Shown here one piece after another: positions 1 through 9,452 of a DNA stretch of 64,000 nt. Within the stretch, counting starts at the first letter, position 1, and each line of letters begins with the position of its first letter. The DNA lies in NCBI RefSeq assembly GCF_018642165.1, contig NZ_JAHHZM010000004.1, positions 397,064-461,063 of the forward strand, in the 5' to 3' direction. The notes beneath the pieces were generated by a model. That model was not told the origin of the DNA. It saw only the letters and a list, made by a program, of their open reading frames with translations, and did not search any database. The position numbers and the translations under genes were made by a program. Source of the stretch: Echinicola shivajiensis. GTDB taxonomy: Bacteria > Bacteroidota > Bacteroidia > Cytophagales > Cyclobacteriaceae.

Positions 1-1
1 C

Positions 2-3000
2 CATGAAGGAGATCAATACTTGGCCTATGATGTTTCCGATGTATATCAGCCCATACGCCTTGAAAAAGTTGAATCAGCGGGGATTAGTAGTTTTCCTGCA
101 GGAGTGAATATAGGTGAAGCAAAGATTTTATTTCAGCCTGAAAAGAATGCTATTGAACCTAATGTGCTGGAAAAAGTAAAGTTCAGGAATCTAATGGCCC
201 GCAGTGCCAATTATATTATTCTAAGCCATCCAAGTCTAAGGCAGCCCACTTCTATCAATACTGATCCTGTGAAAGCTTATGCCGCTTACCGGCATTCTCC
301 TGCAGGTGGGGGCTATGATACCTTGATCGTTACAGCCGAAGAGCTGTATAACCAGTTTAACTATGGTGAAAAGTCTCCTTTGGGTATTAAGGAGTTTTTA
401 AGACAGTTTTCAGCCAAATATAAACCAGAATTCTTGTTGCTTTTAGGTAGGGCCTATGGGATGTATAATGCGGTCAACTCGGGAGGGGAGCGGTATTTTT
501 ATCGTGATAGACCTGATCTTTTTAGTATTCAGGATTTGGTGCCCACATTTGGTTACCCTTATAATGATAATCGCTTTGTTACTGGTTTCGATCTGGAAGA
601 TCCTCTCAAGAAGACCATTGGTGTTGGAAGGATTCCTGCAAGGACGCCAGAACAGGTCAATGACTATTTAGCAAAAGTAAAGGAAAAGGATGCCTTGGGA
701 GTAAGTGAAGCCTGGCAAAAGGAAATCATACATTTGAGTGGCGGTTTATCAGCTTTTGAGCTTGAAAGATATTATAATTTTCTGCTCGGCTTTAAGAGTA
801 TCGCCGAAAGTGTTTTTTATGGAGGAAATGTTACCACCTTTAGAAAGCGTTCAAATACACCTGTTGAACTTATTAATATTTCAGACAAGGTCAATGAAGG
901 TGTCAGTATGGTGACCTTTTTTGGGCATGCGGGCACTTCTACCACAGATATCGATATAGGGTTCGTAAGTGTGGATGAATTGGGCTATGACAATAAGGGA
1001 AGATATCCCTTTTTGCTAATGAATGGCTGTGATGCAGGTAATGCCTTTGGTGGGGCTTATACTTTTGGCGAGGATTGGATATTGACACCTGATCGTGGTG
1101 CTACCAACTTCTTGGCCCATGCCAGTGTAGGTGTTGATGTGTATTTGCGAAGATATTCAGAGTCCTTTTACAGGAAAACTTTAGCGGATTCCTCCTTGAA
1201 TTATAAAGCTATTGGAACCATTAAGTGCGAGGTAGAGGATTATTTCTATAAGCGATATGGAACTTCGGCCATTAATCAGGCCCATGCCAATCAAATGGTC
1301 ATGTTGGGAGATCCGGCAGTAAAACTTTTTCCCGCAGACAAGGTGGATTATTCCTTGGATGAGAATGAAGTGGTTTTTCAGGATTTCAATGGGGAGGCCA
1401 TTAACTCCCTTACGGATTCAATAGATCTTTCATTTGTGGTCAGAAATATTGGTCGGGTAGATTTAGATACGGTGGATTTTAAGATCAGTAGGACACTTCC
1501 TGATGGGACAGTAATCCCATTTGATACAGAGGAGCTTGCTCCAATTTATTATAGGGATACAGTGCATTTTACTGTCCCCAATACTGGATTGGTATCAGCA
1601 GGAGATAATGTGTTTACCATTTCTGTGAATTCCCAAAAGGCGGTTCCAGAGATGACCTTTGCCAATAATACCATAGTGATCAATAAGTTTATTGAATCCA
1701 GTGGTACCCAAAATTTAAGCCCTTTGAATTACGCCATTCATCATCAACAGCAGGTGGAGCTGATTGCCCAAGTGCCGGGTAAGTCCACTGAGGACCGGGT
1801 GCTGGTGATGCAATTGGATGTTTCTCCTGATTTTAATTCCTCATGGCGAAAAGAATCCCGAGTGACAACTAGAAATATAGCCACTTGGAAAGAAAGTATT
1901 GGGGATAAAGTGAGTGGTTTAGATTCAGTGACTTTTTATTGGAGAACCAAGTTTTTGGAAAGCCGTGAAGGGGAAAGTGCCGAATGGACTACTAGTAGTT
2001 TTACCTATATTCCTAATGGACCTGAAGGATGGATTCAAAGGGAATTTGCACAGCTAGGAGAAAACCAAATCGATAATATGGACTTGGACCAGCAGGCGGG
2101 ACAGTGGAGATATCAAGGGACAAAGGTGGATATGAATGTGATGACCTTCGGATCTCAAACAGAAGGGTTAAGTTATGGTCAGGTGCAGATCGAGCTGAAC
2201 GGGACAGCCTATAATATCGACATGAATCTGAGAAGGTGTACCAATGGCTCCTTTGGTCTAATGGCCTTTGACCAAAGGAGTCTGGCTCCTTATTTGGTGG
2301 TGCCCTTGACCAATTTTGATGTGTTGGATGGAAAGAGCTGCGGGAAAACTCCGCAGATTATTCAAAATATTCGAAATTCCTGGATTACAGGAGAAGGTCA
2401 AACCATGCTTTTGGATTATATAGAAGGCCTAAAAGAAGGAGATTATGTCATTATATTCTCTGTGGGAGCGGTTGATTTTGAAAACTGGCCTGATGAGGCC
2501 TTCCTGAAGATGAAGGAAATCGGTGCCAATGAAGCTACTCTGAGAAATATGCAAAACGGAGAGCCTTATATTTTATTTGGCAGAAAGGGGATGCGCCCAG
2601 GAGAAGCTCAGGAAATCTTGGCAGATAAGAGTGCAGCATTGCCGGCAGATGAACAGGTCATTACTTTTAAAACACAGATGAAGGGTTTTTATGACCAGGG
2701 AACTGTAGCCGCTTCCAGAATAGGGCCAGCTTCCTCTTGGGATACATTTTATAATAATACGGTTCCAGGTACTTCTATTGATGTGGAGGACTTTGTTTTT
2801 GATGTTATTGGGGTGACCAAGGAAGGACATGAAGAAATTTTGTTTGATAATATTAGGGAAGAAGAACTTAGAATTCAAGATATCAACGCAGATGCCTATC
2901 CTTACTTGAGGTTGAAATATGAAGTGCAGGATTCAGAAACTGAGATTCCTCAGCAGTTGAGGAAATGGCAAGTGAATTATACAGGCGTGCCTGAGGGCGT

Positions 3001-4057
3001 CTTGATTTTGCAGTCCAAAGAAAGTGAATTCCAACTGCAGGAAGGAGAGGAAGCTACGGTCAAGTTTGAATTTGTCAATATCTCCAATTATGATTTCACT
3101 GATTCCCTTACTGTTGACTATGGACTACAAAACAAGACCAATAATACGGTTAAAAAGGAATCCTTTAAGATTCCAGCAGTAAAAGCAGGAGAAAGGTATG
3201 CCTTTGAGATTACCTTCACTTCTTTGGGTGAACCAGGTAAGAATTCCATGAATGTTTTTGCCAATCCAAGGGAATATTTGGAGCAGTCTTATAAAAATAA
3301 TGTGCTGGATTTGGCGGATTATTTTATAGTGGAAAAGGATGATCAAAACCCTGTATTGGATGTCAACTTTGATGGAGCCTATATCATGGATGGTGATATA
3401 GTTTCACCAAATGTGATGATCACGGCATTGGTAAAAGATGATAATAGCGCCCTGCTAAAACAGGATACTACAGGTATGGAAGTGTATTTGAAGCGAAGCT
3501 GTGAGGGCTGTGATTTCAAAAGAATATCATTTAGCGATCCTGCGTTAAAATGGTTTGAGGAATCGGATAATACAGATTTCAAACTGGAGTATTTGCCAGG
3601 GCCATTGGAAGATGGCATGTACACCTTAAGGGTAAATGCAGTGGATGCATCTGGTAATAAAGCAGGAGAAAAACCTTATGAAGTGAGTTTTGAGGTAATC
3701 AACGAATCGACCATCACCCACTTTTATCCATATCCTAATCCTTTTAGTACCAGCGTGCGCTTTGTATTTACGGTAACAGGAATTGCTCCACCAGACCAAA
3801 TCAAAATTCAAATAATGACTGTGACCGGTAAGGTTGTTCGGGAGATCCTACAGGAAGAACTCGGTCCAATTAAGATAGGAAATAATATCTCTGAGTATGC
3901 TTGGGATGGCAAGGATGAGTTTGGCGATCAATTGGCCAATGGGGTCTATATTTACCGTGTGCTTGTCAGGAAAGACGGGCAATTTGTGGAGCATAGGTCC
4001 ACTGCCGGGGATAAGGCATTCAAGAAGGGCTATGGCAAGATGTATTTGTTGAGGTAG
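2..4057 (+). CDS. PorU-like C25 (gingipain-family) cysteine peptidase, 5' end missing
   Basis: The reading frame is open to the left edge, so only the last 1351 codons are present. The region from about 300 to 1340 is a C25 peptidase domain: the catalytic His lies in FFGHAG (His codon 926-928) and the Cys in NGCDAGNAF (Cys codon 1028-1030). After it come CARDB/Ig-like beta domains (about 1380-1700 and 3000-3300) and a C-terminal FlgD-like Ig module (about 3715-4057, with YPNPF and WDGKDEFG). Family knowledge: PorU is the type IX secretion sortase that removes the C-terminal signal of cargo and links it to A-LPS at the cell surface; Cytophagales carry a longer relative, often called PorU2, with this FlgD-like end. 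I infer a surface sortase or surface protease. Identity as PorU2 rather than a secreted gingipain-like protease is not certain without the N-terminus. Confidence 0.8.
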   Translation, partial: HEGDQYLAYDVSDVYQPIRLEKVESAGISSFPAGVNIGEAKILFQPEKNAIEPNVLEKVKFRNLMARSANYIILSHPSLRQPTSINTDPVKAYAAYRHSPAGGGYDTLIVTAEELYNQFNYGEKSPLGIKEFLRQFSAKYKPEFLLLLGRAYGMYNAVNSGGERYFYRDRPDLFSIQDLVPTFGYPYNDNRFVTGFDLEDPLKKTIGVGRIPARTPEQVNDYLAKVKEKDALGVSEAWQKEIIHLSGGLSAFELERYYNFLLGFKSIAESVFYGGNVTTFRKRSNTPVELINISDKVNEGVSMVTFFGHAGTSTTDIDIGFVSVDELGYDNKGRYPFLLMNGCDAGNAFGGAYTFGEDWILTPDRGATNFLAHASVGVDVYLRRYSESFYRKTLADSSLNYKAIGTIKCEVEDYFYKRYGTSAINQAHANQMVMLGDPAVKLFPADKVDYSLDENEVVFQDFNGEAINSLTDSIDLSFVVRNIGRVDLDTVDFKISRTLPDGTVIPFDTEELAPIYYRDTVHFTVPNTGLVSAGDNVFTISVNSQKAVPEMTFANNTIVINKFIESSGTQNLSPLNYAIHHQQQVELIAQVPGKSTEDRVLVMQLDVSPDFNSSWRKESRVTTRNIATWKESIGDKVSGLDSVTFYWRTKFLESREGESAEWTTSSFTYIPNGPEGWIQREFAQLGENQIDNMDLDQQAGQWRYQGTKVDMNVMTFGSQTEGLSYGQVQIELNGTAYNIDMNLRRCTNGSFGLMAFDQRSLAPYLVVPLTNFDVLDGKSCGKTPQIIQNIRNSWITGEGQTMLLDYIEGLKEGDYVIIFSVGAVDFENWPDEAFLKMKEIGANEATLRNMQNGEPYILFGRKGMRPGEAQEILADKSAALPADEQVITFKTQMKGFYDQGTVAASRIGPASSWDTFYNNTVPGTSIDVEDFVFDVIGVTKEGHEEILFDNIREEELRIQDINADAYPYLRLKYEVQDSETEIPQQLRKWQVNYTGVPEGVLILQSKESEFQLQEGEEATVKFEFVNISNYDFTDSLTVDYGLQNKTNNTVKKESFKIPAVKAGERYAFEITFTSLGEPGKNSMNVFANPREYLEQSYKNNVLDLADYFIVEKDDQNPVLDVNFDGAYIMDGDIVSPNVMITALVKDDNSALLKQDTTGMEVYLKRSCEGCDFKRISFSDPALKWFEESDNTDFKLEYLPGPLEDGMYTLRVNAVDASGNKAGEKPYEVSFEVINESTITHFYPYPNPFSTSVRFVFTVTGIAPPDQIKIQIMTVTGKVVREILQEELGPIKIGNNISEYAWDGKDEFGDQLANGVYIYRVLVRKDGQFVEHRSTAGDKAFKKGYGKMYLLR

Positions 4058-4103
4058 TCTTTGAGTCTGGAGTATTGATAAATGTGCAGATTTAACATCT
4101 CAC

Positions 4104-5300
4104 TCAAAAGCTCCATTTGCCCCGTAAAAAGTAAGAGGTAGAATAAGAGCGGAATTTATCCCTTAAGGTATCCTCTGCATAAAAGGCCTGGACAATAAAG
4201 TCTATGTCAAAATCCTGAAAAATATTCCAGGTCACAAAGGGGGAGAGAAACATGGCTTTGTTTTGTGGGAAAAGCATCGTGCCAAATCCAGTATTTACAA
4301 GAGGATGGGCCTGATAGCTGGCTTGAACGAATCCGGAATGTTTGTAAGGAGAGAGGTTTTTTGCGGTTAAGGCACGGCTATTTAGTTGGATTAATCCTTC
4401 TGCACCCAAGTCAGTGAAGCCTGCTTCATTGAAAAGATAAGATACGTTATAATAAAAATTTCCTATTGAATGGTCTAGGGAGATACTTCCCACAAATGCT
4501 TTTGGGTTTGCTTCAGTTTCTTCTTTTGGGTAGAAGTAAGTTAATTCTCCTTTTAAACTAGCACTGCCCAAGTTGCCGGCCCAACCTGCGCCCAGCACCC
4601 AGTTTTCCCTGCTATAACCTCCCATAAACTGGAAATCATAATCCCATTTATTGGTCTTGTACATCAAGGCAGTGGAAAAGATGTTCAATGCTGTACTGTC
4701 CGGATTTATGGTTTTTGAAGGAAGGCTGATAGCGATTTCAATGCTGGAATTGGTTCCTGTGTAATATTCTGTTCTGAGGGCATCGATTCCTGGCCGTTCT
4801 TCGTAGTCGAAGTCAAAATAGGAATAGGCATTGAAAATATCGTTTGGATTCCAAATGGTATTGATACCCCAATTGATCCTTTGCCGGCCTAATTTGACCG
4901 TAAGATTTTCTTTGATCCATTCCATATAAAACCGGTCAATCATCGTGTTGAGTACTACACCATTTTCGTTGATTATGGTCCAGTTTAGATCAAAGTAATA
5001 GGTGTCATAATCGATGAAGTCTTCAAAATTTTCAAGGTACTTGCTGGTTTGACCAATAAATAATCTGGTTCTCAAAGCCCCATAAAACCTGATATTCTCA
5101 TTTGGAAACCATTTAAAATTGAGACGGTTATGGATGAGGTTGTCTACCAATGCACTATCTCCAATGTCGTTTATGGAGATCATTTCCTTGAGATAGCCAT
5201 TGACAAAGAAGGTCTTGGGCTTTTCTTCTTGAGCAAAAATGGGGTTTTGAAGAAAGCCAAAAAATAGGCAGGTTATCAATATTTTAGCGAACCTCATCAT
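4104..5300 (-). CDS. Outer-membrane beta-barrel protein of the Lol-like ABC operon
   Basis: This 398-residue protein has a signal peptide (MMRFAKILITCLFFGFL...FAQEE, cleavage near residue 24) followed by alternating amphipathic strands rich in Tyr, Trp and Asn, and it ends in Phe (RGKWSF), a typical outer-membrane barrel ending. The text YFNGYLK/NRLNFKWFPNENIRFYGALRTR resembles DUF1302 or alginate-export type barrels, but I do not claim a family. It is the last gene of the minus-strand operon and overlaps the ATPase gene by 17 bases, so translation is coupled. I infer that it is the outer-membrane partner of the ABC system encoded upstream, perhaps a receiver or channel for the transported lipid or lipoprotein. 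A second Met at codon 2 makes the start ambiguous by one residue. Confidence 0.75.
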   Translation of the reverse strand: MMRFAKILITCLFFGFLQNPIFAQEEKPKTFFVNGYLKEMISINDIGDSALVDNLIHNRLNFKWFPNENIRFYGALRTRLFIGQTSKYLENFEDFIDYDTYYFDLNWTIINENGVVLNTMIDRFYMEWIKENLTVKLGRQRINWGINTIWNPNDIFNAYSYFDFDYEERPGIDALRTEYYTGTNSSIEIAISLPSKTINPDSTALNIFSTALMYKTNKWDYDFQFMGGYSRENWVLGAGWAGNLGSASLKGELTYFYPKEETEANPKAFVGSISLDHSIGNFYYNVSYLFNEAGFTDLGAEGLIQLNSRALTAKNLSPYKHSGFVQASYQAHPLVNTGFGTMLFPQNKAMFLSPFVTWNIFQDFDIDFIVQAFYAEDTLRDKFRSYSTSYFLRGKWSF

Positions 5301-5988
5301 ATTTGATCATCCCATCTTCCAAGGTGACTACCCTTCTGGCCTTGTCAATGACCCTTTGGTCATGGGTGGAGAAAATGAAGGTCATATTTTCTTCACGGTT
5401 CATTCGGGCCATCATATCCAACAAATTTCCTGCAGAGGCCGAGTCAAGGTTAGCAGTAGGCTCATCTGCTAGAATAAATTTCGGCCTTGAAGCCAATGCC
5501 CTGATTACTGCTACCCGCTGCTGTTGTCCTCCCGATAATTCTGATGGGCGGACTTTGGCCTTATCTTCCAAGCCAACTTCCTTCAGAAGTTTCATGGCTC
5601 TTTCTTCCATTTCCTTTTCGGATTTTTTTTGTAGCAACATGATAAATTCCACATTTTCTTTAGCTGTGAGCACGGGGATGAGATTGTATTGCTGAAAAAC
5701 AAAACCAATATGGTGAAGCCTAAAGTCTATTAGCTCAGACTCCTTAAGCTTTGAAATGTCCGTGCCTCCTATAATGACCTTTCCCTTGCTTGGATTATCT
5801 AGGCCTCCTATGATATTTAACAGCGTAGTTTTTCCTGAGCCTGAGGGGCCAACAATTGCTGTAAACTCACCCTCTTCCACCAATAGGTCTACATCCTTTA
5901 AGGCTTGTACAGGAATCTTCGACTCATGGTAGGTCTTCGCTACATTTTCAGTTTTTATAACAATTTTTTTAGCTACTGTTGTTTCCAT
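5284..5988 (-). CDS. ABC transporter ATP-binding protein, LolD/MacB type
   Basis: The 234-residue protein is a single nucleotide-binding domain. Walker A is GPSGSGKTT (47-55), the Q-loop is FVFQQYNLIPVLT (about 97-108), the signature is LSGGQQQR (151-158), Walker B is ILADEPTANLD (172-182), and the H-loop is FSTHD. The wording is that of the LolD/MacB/FtsE class, whose ATPases drive mechanical extraction of substrates with FtsX-type permeases rather than channel transport. It lies 11 bases downstream of one permease gene and overlaps the beta-barrel gene. It should act on the cytoplasmic face, powering the two permeases encoded just upstream. Confidence 0.93.
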   Translation of the reverse strand: METTVAKKIVIKTENVAKTYHESKIPVQALKDVDLLVEEGEFTAIVGPSGSGKTTLLNIIGGLDNPSKGKVIIGGTDISKLKESELIDFRLHHIGFVFQQYNLIPVLTAKENVEFIMLLQKKSEKEMEERAMKLLKEVGLEDKAKVRPSELSGGQQQRVAVIRALASRPKFILADEPTANLDSASAGNLLDMMARMNREENMTFIFSTHDQRVIDKARRVVTLEDGMIKYDEVR

Positions 5989-5999
5989 ATCCGGGTCAT

Positions 6000-7220
6000 T
6001 TAAACTGTATGCAGGGCTTTGGTTGGATTGAGCTGAATGGCTTTGTAAGCAGGATAAAGCGCTCCAATTAGCGCAGTAATAATCACTCCAATCGTAACAA
6101 ATATATAGGTGTTGTTTTCAATGCTTGGGTACAAAATACTGTCATAACCATAGGCTTTTAATCCTTCAGAATAGGCGCTTAAATCAATGCCGTGGATGCC
6201 TAACCAGTTCATGGTGATTAATCCAATGATGATTCCCAATGGCCCACCGACCAAGGAAAGGAAGACTGTTTCAATCACTATCATCATATAAACTCGCCAT
6301 TTGTTCATCCCAATGGCCATCAACATGCCTAACTCCCTATATCGCTCCAATACCGACATCAGCATGGTATTGATGATTCCAAAAATTAAGGCAGTCATAA
6401 TAATCCCAAAGAGGACCCATAGGAAACTATCGGTCATGGAAAGGAAGAGCTCTAATTCAGGCGCAATAGTTCTCCAAGATTCTATTAGCAGGTTTGGGTG
6501 CTCCTGTTTGAGCTCATCCATTAAGGGAACTTCATAATCAGGGCTGGAAAGAAAAATGGCTATTTCATGAATGTTTTGGCCTATTCCTGCAATCCGGTTC
6601 AGGTCTTCCATCTTTACAAATGCCGTGGCTTTATTGATGCTGGGAGAGGTGGTTTCTATCAGTCCTGCGACCCGAAATGCCCCAGCTACCAAATTATTTT
6701 CTTCATCCTGAAAAGTCAGGACTATTTTGGAGTTAACGTTCACCTTTAGTTCCTCGGCCAACTCATTTCCGATTACAACAGGATTTCTCAGTTTGGATTC
6801 AAAATAGGTACCTGCTGTTAGCAGAGAGTCATGGTGGGTGACCCGTTTTTCCAATTCAGGGATGATGCCATAAATGCGGACTCCATTGGCTTTTCTGGTC
6901 GATGAAATCATTCCATTGGCTAAGCTTCTGGGGGAAATCGCTGCAATCCTCGGGTCGGATGATATTGACTTTTCAAGAGAAAGCCCATTGGGAATGGAGT
7001 AAACGATATTATAGTCCTGCTTGAACTTTGGATGGTGGATTTGTATATGGGAAATTTCATGTTCAATAGCTCCATTGATATAGGAAACAGTGAATCCATT
7101 CATAAAGCCCAACATAAAAAGCAAGGCCCAGATGCCCACGACAATAGAGCCAATGACCACTAGGCTGCGTCCTCTGTTCCTCCAGACATTTCTCCAGGCT
7201 ATTTTGGTTAACATATTCAT
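6000..7220 (-). CDS. FtsX-family ABC permease (second of a pair)
   Basis: At 406 residues this has the LolC/LolE/MacB layout: an N-terminal membrane helix after the motif IAWRNVWRNRGRS (about 6-40), a large periplasmic MacB-like core domain (about 45-265), and three C-terminal helices (about 270-400) including ERYRELGMLMAIGM, the conserved FtsX cytoplasmic segment. Its ATG directly follows the stop codon of the upstream permease gene. The pair of unequal permeases suggests a heterodimer like LolC/LolE, working with the single ATPase. The substrate is not visible from sequence; lipoprotein or lipid extraction is inferred from the LolA-like protein in the same operon. Confidence 0.9.
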   Translation of the reverse strand: MNMLTKIAWRNVWRNRGRSLVVIGSIVVGIWALLFMLGFMNGFTVSYINGAIEHEISHIQIHHPKFKQDYNIVYSIPNGLSLEKSISSDPRIAAISPRSLANGMISSTRKANGVRIYGIIPELEKRVTHHDSLLTAGTYFESKLRNPVVIGNELAEELKVNVNSKIVLTFQDEENNLVAGAFRVAGLIETTSPSINKATAFVKMEDLNRIAGIGQNIHEIAIFLSSPDYEVPLMDELKQEHPNLLIESWRTIAPELELFLSMTDSFLWVLFGIIMTALIFGIINTMLMSVLERYRELGMLMAIGMNKWRVYMMIVIETVFLSLVGGPLGIIIGLITMNWLGIHGIDLSAYSEGLKAYGYDSILYPSIENNTYIFVTIGVIITALIGALYPAYKAIQLNPTKALHTV

Positions 7221-8444
7221 TTACCTTCCCTCTCTCATTGCATTTACAGGATCTAGTTTCCAAATTTTATATAGAGGGTATCCACCTAACACCAAGGCCA
7301 TAAAAAACACCACCCAGGCCTGACTGGTAAATACTACAGGATCTAGACTGAAAACATAGACCGGTTCAATTCCAAATTTTTCGAAAGCCTCTTTATATTC
7401 ATCCGCCAAAGTGATTGGATGGTGATAGAAATAGCTGATCACAGGCATGCTTAAGGCAAAGCCCGCCAATACAGCGATCATCGCCAGCATGATGATTTCT
7501 GCAAATACGATCAATTGCAGTTTGTACCTTCTCATTCCTATAGAAAGCAAGACCCCAAATTCATATAAACGTTCAGTTGTCATCATCAGAAATGTACCGA
7601 ACATACCGAAGCCGATAACCACATAAAGTAACATTAACATGATAATTCCGGAAATATTATCCACTTCTATTCCCTGAATCAACTCTGGCATCATTATTCT
7701 CCAATTCATTATTTCTAATGCGGTGGTATCTACCTCTTGTCGTAAACTAGTCTCTATGGAGCTGACATGTTTGGGATGCTCAGTGACCACGGCCAAGGCT
7801 GTAAGCAGCTGCTCAGCCCCATAGAAATATTGGGCTGCAGGCAAGGGCATGAAAACCACTTGATTGGTGAGCAAGGGCAGGCCAAATTGTACAAGGCCGC
7901 TAACAGCATATTTTCCTGCCGCATTTACCCCATGGTAACCTTGACTGATCAATACTATGGTATCACCCACAGAAAGCTTCAGGTATTCTGCCAGCCCTGT
8001 TCCAACCAGTACATGCTCTTCATCAATTTCAAAGGGCTTACCTTGGACAATCTTATCTTCGACATTGGTGAGCGACACTTCTTTCTGAGGGTCAATACCT
8101 ATGACCAATGCCCCTTTGGTCTGGTTTTGATAGGAGGCGAGAGCAAAGGACTCCAGCCTTGGGACAGCTGCCTCTACATCTTCGATTGCTGCAACTTTTT
8201 CCAGTAAGTTTGAAGGTGGGGAGAAGGCATTGTCTATCACTTGTTCGTCCCAATATCCTTTTTGATGGATCTGAATATAACCAGTTAAAAAGCGCACGCT
8301 ATTATCAATCATCCTTTCATAGGAGCCTAATTGCATGGATCGCATGAGGCTGGACAAGATGACTGCAAAAGCAATACTGACGATGGTGATTATTGTCCTT
8401 CGTTTATTCCTCCAAATATTTCGCCAGGCCAGTTTTAATAGCAT
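7221..8444 (-). CDS. FtsX-family ABC permease (first of a pair)
   Basis: This 407-residue permease begins MLLKLAWRNIWRNKRRT, the FtsX-type amphipathic start before helix 1 (about 17-37). A periplasmic domain follows (about 40-265), then three helices; TTERLYEFGVLLSIGMRR (about 290-307) is the conserved coupling segment that contacts the ATPase. A long periplasmic insertion between the last helices (PITLADEYKEAFEKFGIEPVY...) is shared by both permeases of this operon. The start ATG overlaps the LolA-like stop codon in an ATGA arrangement. It is likely the partner of the permease encoded immediately downstream. Confidence 0.9.
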   Translation of the reverse strand: MLLKLAWRNIWRNKRRTIITIVSIAFAVILSSLMRSMQLGSYERMIDNSVRFLTGYIQIHQKGYWDEQVIDNAFSPPSNLLEKVAAIEDVEAAVPRLESFALASYQNQTKGALVIGIDPQKEVSLTNVEDKIVQGKPFEIDEEHVLVGTGLAEYLKLSVGDTIVLISQGYHGVNAAGKYAVSGLVQFGLPLLTNQVVFMPLPAAQYFYGAEQLLTALAVVTEHPKHVSSIETSLRQEVDTTALEIMNWRIMMPELIQGIEVDNISGIIMLMLLYVVIGFGMFGTFLMMTTERLYEFGVLLSIGMRRYKLQLIVFAEIIMLAMIAVLAGFALSMPVISYFYHHPITLADEYKEAFEKFGIEPVYVFSLDPVVFTSQAWVVFFMALVLGGYPLYKIWKLDPVNAMREGR

Positions 8445-9184
8445 CAGCGTATGCGTTTCATTTTTTGAATAGAGAAAAAGCTTTCATTGATGTCGATATC
8501 AAAATCAATATCATTATAGATAATCACTGTTCTTTGGTCAGGGTCTTCAGCAGGGATCATATCCATTTTACTGGGAATAAGTCTGCCATCCATTTCCTTG
8601 ATGTCTGATAGGACCATGGTGTTGACAAGAAAATCATCCTCATCATAATAACGGATAAGCAGTTCTATATAATCCTCTTTGGAAACAAATAGCTCAATAG
8701 CGCCCCATACCACTGCGGCTCCCTCTTTTGGGACCAGTTCCAGCTTCCAGCAATCATAATTATTGATGGTGGTATCCCCTTTGAGAAAATGGTTGTAATC
8801 AAAAACCACTGAAGATTCTTTCACCAGATCATCATTGGTAAAATCTGAGCCCATCCAGGATTGGCTCATCATAGAAGGTGGGAGTTTTACCACCCTGTCA
8901 ATGGTGGGCTGCCAGTTCCATATTTCTTTGTCTCGCTTGAGGAAAGCGGTCCCCTGATCCCTAGCGGGGCTGGTTATTAAGATGAGGGAATAGTCTGTCC
9001 CTAAGCTCCAGCCTTTCATGGAAATCTCCCTTGACCAATCTGGCCGGATAATCTTCATGGTCATATTGGATGAAGAGGACTTACCCCTCATTTTTTGGTC
9101 GACCTTCTTGATGATCTCAGTGGCATCCTGAGCAGCGAGCAAGAGAGGGGCAAAAAGGAAAAAGAGGCAAAATATAGCTTTCAT
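8444..9184 (-). CDS. LolA-like outer membrane lipoprotein-sorting protein, periplasmic
   Basis: I start this at the ATG at 9184, which gives a 246-residue protein with a clean signal peptide (MKAIFCLFFLFAPLLLAAQ); a longer frame exists upstream but would bury the signal. The mature part reads DATEIIKKVDQKMRGKSSSSNMTMKI, then RDQGTAFLKRDKEIWNWQPTIDRVVKLPPSMMSQSWMGSDFTNDDL, which is the signature text of the LolA-like family annotated as outer membrane lipoprotein-sorting protein. These have a half-open beta-barrel that shields acyl chains in the periplasm. It is the first gene of the operon and overlaps the first permease by four bases. I infer that it carries the hydrophobic substrate from the ABC complex to the outer membrane barrel. 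It is not the housekeeping LolA, which normally stands alone. Confidence 0.87.
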   Translation of the reverse strand: MKAIFCLFFLFAPLLLAAQDATEIIKKVDQKMRGKSSSSNMTMKIIRPDWSREISMKGWSLGTDYSLILITSPARDQGTAFLKRDKEIWNWQPTIDRVVKLPPSMMSQSWMGSDFTNDDLVKESSVVFDYNHFLKGDTTINNYDCWKLELVPKEGAAVVWGAIELFVSKEDYIELLIRYYDEDDFLVNTMVLSDIKEMDGRLIPSKMDMIPAEDPDQRTVIIYNDIDFDIDINESFFSIQKMKRIR

Positions 9185-9452
9185 AAAAATGAAGTTATAA
9201 CCTGTCTGATTGGTCATGATCATAATTTAATGATTCCATATTCATGTTCCAATAGAATCCTTAAGGATTTAGGCCACTGTCAATATGTTATGGAAAAGTG
9301 TTTTCAGAAATAGATTGATAGGGTTTGGGATATTATTTTTATATCGCTAAAACCTGTTTGGTTTTTGGCATGATTATTATCTTTTCTAACTAAGATTGCT
9401 CAACAGGCAATGAATTAAGATTTTTGGCCTAAAAACATAATCAATAGCAGAA
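9185..9452. other. Divergent intergenic region
   Basis: This 268-base AT-rich gap separates the minus-strand ABC operon from the plus-strand unknown genes, so it must hold promoters for both. I find no perfect TAnnTTTG box in a convincing position and no strong hairpin. Confidence 0.4.

Noticed and set aside
7767..8207. A 146-residue plus-strand frame opposite the first permease gene
   Set aside because: It lies fully antisense to a gene with clear FtsX motifs and resembles no protein.
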